DNA of 15,564 bases, from assembly GCA_019828545.1 (NCBI GenBank), contig JACVRA010000767.1, forward strand, positions 1-15,564, given 5' to 3'. Below, one piece after another: positions 9,694-15,564 of this stretch. How positions within the stretch are numbered: the first letter of the stretch is position 1; every line of letters begins with the position of its first letter. A program made the position numbers and the translations under genes. A model generated the notes under the pieces. That model was given only the letters and a program-made list of their open reading frames with translations. It was not told where the DNA came from and made no database searches. This stretch comes from Paracamarosporium sp. OC-R06-R3 (Eukaryota > Ascomycota > Dothideomycetes > Pleosporales > Didymosphaeriaceae).

Positions 9694-10556
9694 ATGTCTC
9701 TCAAAGACAAGGTCATTGTCATCACAGGCGCAGCCTCTGGCATGGGTCTCGAAACCGCGCGCCTCTTCGCCAGCAGAGGCGCAAAGTTATCGCTCGCCGA
9801 CGTCCAAGAGAAGCCGTTAAAAGATCTCGAAAACGAACTTCAGTCTTCTGGTGCACAGGTAATGGCAACTCATATAATCGCCGGTGACACGCATCGCCTT
9901 GCTAACCTCCAATTCTACCTTAGGTCATGGCAACAGTAGTCGACGTCAGCAACAGAAAGTCGGTAGAAGATTGGATATCCGCCACCGTGTCCAAATTTGG
10001 AAATCTGGATGGCGCCGCCAATCTCGCTGGTGTGATTGGACGACAAAACAACACAGCCGGCGTCGCTGAGCTCGACGATGACGACTGGGACTTCATTTTC
10101 AACGTCAACACCAAAGGCCTCATGTTCTGCATGCGAGCACAAGCACCGGTCATGAACGAGGGTGGTGCAATCGTAAACGCTGCCAGTATCCTCGGGCTCA
10201 TCGGCTCTGCAAAAGCTATGCCCTACGCTGCATCAAAACATGCTGTCGTGGGAATGACTCGAAGTGCAGCGAAGGAATTGGGTGCGAGGAACATTCGTGT
10301 TAATTGCTTCTGCCCGTATGCTCTCCCCACGTATGTTTGAGGAATTATGCTGACGACTTCTAGTGGGCCTATCGATACACCTATGTTTAGAAAATCGGCT
10401 GAAATCAGGGGAAGCAAAATGGACACTGATTTTCTTGCTTTGAAACGGGCGGCAGACCAGAAAGAAGTACCACCGCTGATTGAATTTTTGATCTCAGATG
10501 CAAGTTCTTTTATTACGGGAGTTGCTATGCCTATTGATGGCGGTTGGTACTGCTAG
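9694..10556 (+). CDS. Classical short-chain dehydrogenase/reductase (SDR1)
   Basis: Three exons: 9694-9858, 9924-10315 and 10364-10556 (750 nt, 249 aa). The introns are 65 nt (GTAATG...TTAG) and 48 nt (GTATGC...CTAG). A second GTATGT donor at 10331 is also in frame but would leave a 33-nt intron and insert five residues into the NCFCPGPIDTPM motif, so it is rejected. Family signatures: TGAASGMG (11-18) for the dinucleotide, Asp36 after strand 2 favouring NAD(H), NLAG (88-91), Asn115, Ser143, Tyr156-x3-Lys160 (YAASK), PGPIDTPM, and a C-terminal IDGGWY of the FabG-like type. It is a soluble oxidoreductase interconverting an alcohol and a ketone; the substrate is unknown. The frame is open upstream of 9694 but in promoter-like sequence, and MSLKDKVIVITG is the normal SDR start. 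Confidence 0.95.
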
Positions 10557-10978
10557 ATACCATAGTTACGTTTGAACATGCAATTATCTCGTCTGTAAAT
10601 GTTTTTCCGCTGATTATATCCTTTGTACTTGAGACATTGATTATTGGTATTTGCTTTCTATAAACACACACTGGTTAAGCGTATCTTGATATATTCGATG
10701 CTCAAAAATGTTCTCGGCAGATGAAGCGAGCTCATTCGATTGGGGCGATCGCTGCATACTTGGTGGCGGTCACAGGAAACTAAGCACGACTTTAACAGTC
10801 GAATTCGATATCGAATAAATGTATATAATCATGATATGTGGCATAGATACTCATAAATCATGAGAAGGTGAAACTGTCACTGGGACCGCCATCTAATATA
10901 AGCAAATCTAGAGATAGAGGCTAGTAAACACCAACATGCCTGCTTCGAAACACTGACATTTCCCTTGCATTCAAGTAA
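10557..10978. other. Tail-to-tail spacer with palindromes
   Basis: A 422-nt AT-rich gap between the stops of SDR1 (+) and the amidohydrolase (-), expected to hold both 3' UTRs. No gene is seen. It holds a 14-bp perfect palindrome (10803-10816, ATTCGATATCGAAT), overlapped by TCGAATTCGA at 10799-10808, and the imperfect inverted repeat at 10764-10891. Confidence 0.5.
10764..10891. repeat. Imperfect inverted repeat, about 128 bp end to end
   Basis: TGGCGGTC at 10764-10771 is the exact reverse complement of GACCGCCA at 10884-10891. The similarity extends inward for roughly ten more bases with a few mismatches and one gap (CACAGGAAACT against CCAGTGACAGTTT). No target-site duplication could be seen outside the arms. 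It could be a short non-autonomous element, a 3' hairpin or chance. Confidence 0.3.
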
Positions 10979-12322
10979 CTAGCTAACATCGGGATGACTA
11001 GCCGTAGAATTTGTAGTTAGAGTCTCTCCATGTGGTTGTGGCTTATTGTCTATGTCAAGAAACGTCAAAGCGGCGACAGACAGCAAATCTGCTCCCCTCT
11101 GCAACGTCGGATCGATAGACGGGAGAAACTTAGCGCTATGAAGGCCAGGCAAGGAATCAAGCCTATGCTCTGAGCTGGCATAATCCCAGCTGCAGTGGTC
11201 GATGCATCCCACCGTCCAGTATACGTAGGGAATGTCTCCGTGGGCCAGATATGGGAAGTCTTCGCTCGCTAGCGTGGGTGTCATGGTCTGAACGTCATCG
11301 CCGAAGGCATCTTCGAAGGACTTTGTCAGTGTCTTTGTGAGCTTATAGTCGTTAATGACGGGGGGTGCTTCGTCGGTCCTTTCGATTTCGGGCTCTTGAG
11401 GGGATCCAGATGCATCGCTTTCGGTCTTCACTATCCGACGGATGGACTCTAGCACGCGGGAACGAACGCTGGGCTCATAGGATCGCACCGATAATGTGAA
11501 CTCAACATTATCGGGGATGATGTTGCTTGCAGACCCTCCATGAATGCTACCGCACGTTACGACTGCGACGCTCTGGGGCGGAACCTCTCGGCTGACTATG
11601 CTTTGCAGTCGCACGATGATGTGCGATGCGAGTACAATCGGATTCACGCAGGAATCCGGTCTTGAAGCATGGCCGCCTTTCCCAAATATGCGGACTTTGA
11701 AGTTGTCTGCTGCACTGAAGACTGGCCCTGGTGAAATAGCGACGGTTCCGGCGCGAAGAGGCCAGACATGTTGGGCAAGCAGAAGATCTGGCCGAGGTAT
11801 CTTATCATAAAGACGGTCCCTAATCATCGATCTCGCCCCATCACCCACTTCTTCGTCGGGTTGAAAGAGACATATCAGTGTTCCCGACCATTCCGTGCGA
11901 GCAGCTGAGAGACATGAAGCTGCGGCCATGAGAGAGGTCGTATGCATATCGTGCCCACAAGCGTGCATGACCGGTTTTGTCTGGCTATCGGTCACGTCGA
12001 TCATGTGTGTTTGACTAGCATACGCTGCATTTGTCTCCTCTTTGATTGGCAAAGCATCCATGTCGGCACGCAGCAGCACTGTCTTTCCTGGTCCATTTCG
12101 AAGAACGCCCACGGCGCTGTGGCCACCAATATCCTCGAACACTTGGTACCCCTCTTCTACGAGGTGTTCAGCGGTAAGCTTTGCTGTTCGCGACTCTTGC
12201 TGCGACAATTCGGGGCGTTGATGGATAGATTTATAGATGTCGACGAAGCGATCGAGGGGCGGACGGTATTTGGAGACGATCTGGGCCTGCTTGCTGCTGG
12301 GTTGGGATCTTAGGGAATCCAT
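10979..12322 (-). CDS. M20D-type metallo-amidohydrolase (hippurate/IAA-conjugate hydrolase-like)
   Basis: Single uninterrupted frame of 447 aa from ATG 12322. Metal-site motifs of M20 amidohydrolases are present in order: RADMDALP (Asp87, Asp89), HACGHD (Cys122, His124), QPDEE (Glu157/158), AQHVWP (His185) and HSAKF (His395). GKGGHASRPD (214-223) lies in the inserted dimerisation domain. The family hydrolyses amide bonds of N-acyl or aryl-acyl amino acids using one or two divalent metals. No signal peptide is seen, so it is probably cytosolic. The last ~20 residues (after LDIDNKP) look disordered. It is the only long gene in the enzyme group besides the MDR without introns; this can happen in the family and is not by itself proof of transfer. 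Divergent from the EthD gene across a 1-kb spacer. A role in releasing an amino acid or acyl group from the pathway substrate is inference. Confidence 0.94.
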   Translation of the reverse strand: MDSLRSQPSSKQAQIVSKYRPPLDRFVDIYKSIHQRPELSQQESRTAKLTAEHLVEEGYQVFEDIGGHSAVGVLRNGPGKTVLLRADMDALPIKEETNAAYASQTHMIDVTDSQTKPVMHACGHDMHTTSLMAAASCLSAARTEWSGTLICLFQPDEEVGDGARSMIRDRLYDKIPRPDLLLAQHVWPLRAGTVAISPGPVFSAADNFKVRIFGKGGHASRPDSCVNPIVLASHIIVRLQSIVSREVPPQSVAVVTCGSIHGGSASNIIPDNVEFTLSVRSYEPSVRSRVLESIRRIVKTESDASGSPQEPEIERTDEAPPVINDYKLTKTLTKSFEDAFGDDVQTMTPTLASEDFPYLAHGDIPYVYWTVGCIDHCSWDYASSEHRLDSLPGLHSAKFLPSIDPTLQRGADLLSVAALTFLDIDNKPQPHGETLTTNSTASHPDVS

Positions 12323-13390
12323 TGCGCATCACGTGTGCAAATCGAATCTACTGCCGCTGATCTGAAAGACTAGTCGTTAAAGAGGATTCGACCAAAAAGG
12401 AAGACTGCAAAGAAGGCCACGATCACCAAGGCCCAGGGCATCTAAATATAATGCGTGGAGAGAGGCAATTGAAGTGATATGCATACGTTTGTGATGCGAA
12501 CAGTCGCCGCGCTAGCGTGTGCACGCGTGCCTCTCCTTCAAGCTGTCCGTTTGTTACGACAGCGATCTTCTGAACCTTGGTTTGCCTCTAAACGCACACG
12601 ATGTGATAGTGTTTGAACAACACATTTTCGGTGCCATAAACAGTATCCGACACAGCGGCAAATTCACAGACTTTTTAACGTGTAGGCATGGCGAAAAAAT
12701 TTCATATGCATGCTGGCACCGGTTCATCATTCAAGTCGCGTTGGGGGTCGATCCGTCGTGCAGAATCTCCAAAGGCTGTTAGAAAACGGTCTTCGTCATG
12801 AAGGAAACCATGAAGCCATTCGTCTCATATTCATCTATCTGACGGCAGAAGATCGGAATCCACTTTGGCGGAGGTCTGCAGGGAGGACTGGACACATTGT
12901 TCGGCGGTTCAAGGCACAAAGCAATTGCATATTCTGAAGACGATACCTGAGCAACTCATCAAGAGCTCATATCAAAACTTACGACGTATAAGTGAGCTTG
13001 CCGTGTTTTAGTCGCTATTCGCAGAAAAGATGTCGATTCTTGCTAACCTCGCCATTCATAACTCATTGGTCAGGCTTGAGGAGGGCTAACAACCCCGCGC
13101 TGATTGTAAGCGCCGTTTTGCTCGGCTGGTCCCTAAACATGTTACTTGTTCCAGAAGCTACTACCTCCGAGTCCCATGTTTAGCCCAATTTCCCTATTTC
13201 CGATTGTTCCGACATCCCTCCCAGGCGAACCGATCCGCGATAACACGATGCCGTTGTGCTTTCGGATATCGTTCTCGCGCCTTCGGCACCCGGAAGAAGT
13301 GATCTCATCACGGTATTGAGTTGACCTTATGTAACTTGGTTGTGCATTCAACGAACCATCATCGCAACCTCACAACCTCCATTATATACA
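12323..13390. promoter_or_regulatory. Long divergent intergenic region between M20D and EthD genes
   Basis: At 1068 bp this is the longest apparently gene-free stretch among the enzyme genes. Short frames at 12519-12782, 12710-12937, 12992-13183 (all plus) and 13142-13351 (minus) overlap each other and carry no motif. The region must contain both promoters. TCGGCGGTTC lies at 12901-12910, and several TCCGA/TCGGA elements cluster at about 13165-13270 within 230 bp of the EthD start. The middle part could be the remains of a lost gene, but I cannot identify it. Confidence 0.5.
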
Positions 13391-13870
13391 ATGTCGACCG
13401 AAGAACTCATCCGTGTGACCGTCCTCGTAAATCGCCGTCCAGGCATGTCAGAAGAAGAGTTTAACAAATACTGGGCTTATGAGCACGGCCCATTGGCAAC
13501 AGACTGGCTACAGCGCAGCGGCATTATAAAATACGTCCAAGTACATCCCCTTACGATCACTTCCAGCTCTCATAGAATTCTCGGTCTAACAGCTTGAAAG
13601 TATCACACCACTTCCGAATACAAAGCATTAGGAAAGAAGATGTTCGATGCCACCGGTCGCTCCCCTCTTAATTACGACGGCATGGGCGATTTCTGGGTGA
13701 GGAAATACGAGGACTTTGAGGCTGCATTTCTGGACCCGTACTATCAAAGGATTATCCAGCCCGACGAGAAAAAGTTGATCTGTATGGATACTATTAGCGT
13801 GACCATTGGGGTGGAGTACGTAGTTATTGATGAAGGCAAGATTGTGGAAACGCATGCGAGGAGTTTCTGA
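13391..13870 (+). CDS. EthD-domain protein (dimeric alpha/beta-barrel fold)
   Basis: Two exons, 13391-13540 and 13601-13870 (420 nt, 139 aa). The 60-nt intron starts GTACAT, has a CTAAC branch site and ends at GAAAG. The nearer CAG at 13590-13592 lies too close to the branch and leads to a stop. The junction gives KYVQ-YHTTSEYKALG. Signatures: RVTVLVNRRPGMSEEEFN, YWAYEHGPLA (28-37), DGMGDFWV (76-83), DPYY and a C-terminal GVEYVVIDEGKIV. EthD proteins are small ferredoxin-like barrels named after an ethyl tert-butyl ether degradation gene. In fungi, related proteins occur in aromatic polyketide clusters, where some act as decarboxylases or similar. No catalytic claim can be made from sequence alone. 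Cytosolic, no signal peptide. The ATG context is TATACAATG after a pyrimidine-rich leader. Confidence 0.92.
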
Positions 13871-14263
13871 GAACAGCAATTCGCATATGCGATTATGATC
13901 GACAAGTTCAGAAATGTCTCGTTGGTTTTTCTCGTGGCTAGGTTGTCTATAGTCTAGAGTGCTGCCGTTATGAGCTTCCTCTCTCGCATTTCTGTAACCG
14001 AGGTCTACAGCCCCGCCATCATTGCCATCCTCACAGAAGCGCCCATGTAGTCCCGTTCCGTTCGGCGTCTAAACCACATTCTATCAGTTATTGCATGACC
14101 GTGCCACCCCGGGATCCACTTCCACTCCACCCCTCCGCACGATAGCAGCCAACCGGCTCGTCGGTACCCGTTACCCGATCCTTACCTATAACCCCAAATG
14201 TCGCCAACATGCACTGTCACGAAGTATCTCAGATCTCTCTCGCCCTACAAAAGTTTGCAGTAA
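13871..14263. promoter_or_regulatory. SDR2 promoter region
   Basis: A 393-bp spacer after the EthD stop and before SDR2, on the same strand. No gene is seen. It contains TCCGTTCGGCGTCT (14057-14070) and other CCG/CGG pairs such as CCGGCTCGTCGG near 14154-14165. A C-rich tract with CACTCCACCCCTCC lies around 14124-14137. Confidence 0.5.
14057..14070 (+). promoter_or_regulatory. Candidate Zn2Cys6 site upstream of SDR2
   Basis: TCCGTTCGGCGTCT matches the element at 2977-2990 in 13 of 14 bases and likewise contains a CCG-N2-CGG everted repeat. It lies about 190-200 nt upstream of the SDR2 start. Binding by the neighbouring Zn2Cys6 factor is inference. Confidence 0.35.
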
Positions 14264-15384
14264 ATGACCAAAATGAATTCCATCGATCTCCCACTAAATA
14301 ACAACAAAATAGTACTTATCACCGGTGGCGCCTCAGGTTCGTCAAAGATATCGTTGCGACACACCCAGGCTGGCTTCTAATATGCACAGGAATTGGTTTA
14401 GGCTTAACAAAACAAGCTTCTGAGCTTGGAGCGAGAGTTTTGGTTGCTGATTTGCGCACAACGCCAGAATTCGATAGCTGGGTGCAAGGTAGGTCGCATG
14501 CAAGGTGGAGGTGTCGCCGAACGGCACTAAACACAAATGCAGGGAAGAACAATGTTCTATACGTGCGAACAGATGTATCGCACTGGCCAGACTTCCTGAA
14601 GCTGTTCGACGCGTGCCAGAGGAAATGGAACGATGTGCCTGATGCGTACGGTAAGTCGTTCTCCTTTCGTATCTACAAACTATCACAAACACCTCCCAAG
14701 ATAACTCCATCGCTCAAGCTTTGAATCTCAAACTTCTCTGCTTCGGCAGTCACTGACTCCGAGTATCTAGGCATATGTGCCGGCGTCTTCGAACCACCCT
14801 TCTCTAATTTCTGGCAAGACCCCGAGCAAGACAAAGGCTACGCCCAAGTCGATATTAACGTTTCACATCCTATAAAACTAACACGATTGGCCATAAAAAA
14901 GAGTTTGGAGCGCGGAAAACGCGCAAGTGTCTGTATTATCGCCTCACTCGGCGGTCTCGGCGGTAGCTTAGCCGCGCCCCTCTACTGCGCAACCAAACAC
15001 GCTATCGTCGGCTTCGTCAAATCCATGACGGCATCAGAATCCTTCACCGGCGTCAAGATCACGACAATCTGCCCTGGCCTGGTGCACACCCCACTTTTCA
15101 CAGACGATAAGAAAGAACAATATTCCTTCCACGTGAATAAAGCGCTTAAACCGGATGACGTCGCGCGAGGTATGTTGGACTTGATCCAGAAGAAGGAGTA
15201 TGGGTGCGGAACAGTACTTGAGATTAGTATGGCAGGTACGAGAGTGATACCTGAGTGGAATATTACGCCGCCGAGTGCGGAGGGAACGGGGCAGAATGAG
15301 GCGGAGATGGCGGCGGGAATGAAAGCGCTTTTAGCACCAATTCAGGCGAAGTTGAGAGGGGAGATGAGGACGTCGAAGCTGTGA
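14264..15384 (+). CDS. Short-chain dehydrogenase (SDR2), 15-PGDH-like
   Basis: Four exons: 14264-14336, 14390-14488, 14543-14650 and 14771-15384 (894 nt, 297 aa; 294 if ATG 14273 is used). The introns are 53, 54 and 120 nt. Splicing restores the dinucleotide motif TGGASGIG (20-27) across intron 1. Asp45 after strand 2 favours NAD(H). The usual NNAG is ICAG (95-98). Ser152 and Tyr165-x3-Lys169 (YCATK) are correctly spaced by 13 residues, followed by CPGLVHTPLF. The longer length and EPPFSNFW after the AG motif resemble fungal SDRs related to 15-hydroxyprostaglandin dehydrogenase. An alternative acceptor at 14749 is also in frame and would insert seven residues before the ICAG motif; alignment length favours 14771. 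It oxidises or reduces a hydroxyl/keto group; the substrate is unknown. It shares little sequence with SDR1 beyond family motifs, so it is not a recent duplicate. Confidence 0.93.
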
Positions 15385-15564
15385 TTTGAGGAATCAACAA
15401 TTAGAAGGCATTGGTGATACTATATGCTTTGTGTGATCTCTGATTGAGTCATGTATACCTGTATGTTCTCGGCATGATGTCTGAGGACCGAATATAGGTT
15501 CTTTAGGTGGTTCTAATACTCCTTGTAAATCAAGTGTGACGGCAGGAGCTTTGGTGCAGGAGCT
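15385..15564. other. 3' flank of SDR2
   Basis: 180 nt of AT-leaning non-coding sequence with no gene seen; it probably holds the SDR2 3' UTR. The 9-mer GCAGGAGCT occurs twice at the very end (15542-15550 and 15556-15564), and the window stops inside or just after it. Confidence 0.4.

Noticed and set aside
10331..10363. Alternative GTATGT donor for SDR1 intron 2
   Set aside because: It would leave a 33-nt intron and insert five residues into the PGPIDTPM motif.
10803..10816. 14-bp perfect palindrome ATTCGATATCGAAT as a regulatory site
   Set aside because: About one such palindrome is expected by chance in 15 kb, and it lies in a 3' spacer.
12519..12937. Overlapping plus-strand frames in the M20D/EthD spacer
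   Set aside because: They overlap in different frames, are short, lack motifs and cannot be joined by good splice sites.

Overview
The window looks like nuclear DNA of a filamentous ascomycete (Pezizomycotina; a Dothideomycete is a guess). Every well-supported multi-exon gene has short introns of about 44-120 nt with GT donors, AG acceptors and CTAAC/CTGAC-like branch points. There is a Zn2Cys6 regulator, and the enzyme families present are common in fungal accessory metabolism. No rRNA, tRNA, CRISPR array or intact transposon was seen.

Layout. 1-280 is an AT-rich margin with a small GC-rich tandem repeat, possibly the edge of a repeat. 281-1912 (minus) is a hypothetical gene that reads as broken: one clear intron, then an in-frame stop and a frame change. 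2001-2351 (plus) is an orphan coding-like fragment without an ATG. From 2943 on, the window is a compact group of enzyme genes: a medium-chain reductase/dehydrogenase (3066-4133, +), a Zn2Cys6 transcription factor (4385-6750, -, 3 exons, 749 aa), an AtuA-like/DUF1446 protein (7158-9235, -, 4 exons, 642 aa), a short-chain dehydrogenase (9694-10556, +, 3 exons, 249 aa), an M20D-type amidohydrolase (10979-12322, -, intronless, 447 aa), an EthD-domain protein (13391-13870, +, 2 exons, 139 aa) and a second short-chain dehydrogenase (14264-15384, +, 4 exons, 297 aa). I derived the exon structures by joining reading frames at splice signals; all totals are divisible by three and restore family motifs.

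How it may work together (inference). No polyketide, peptide or terpene synthase lies in the window, so this could be a catabolic/detoxification cluster or one flank of a biosynthetic cluster. Two SDRs and the MDR would do redox steps, the M20D enzyme would hydrolyse an amide or acyl conjugate, the EthD protein could act on an aromatic or polyketide-like intermediate, and the AtuA-like protein belongs to a family linked in bacteria to acyclic terpene utilisation. AtuA-like/SDR1 and M20D/EthD are divergent pairs with shared intergenic promoters. A TCGGCG-containing element recurs upstream of all the enzyme genes, and a CGG-N4-CCG palindrome lies in front of the transcription factor itself. Both are candidate sites for cluster-specific control.
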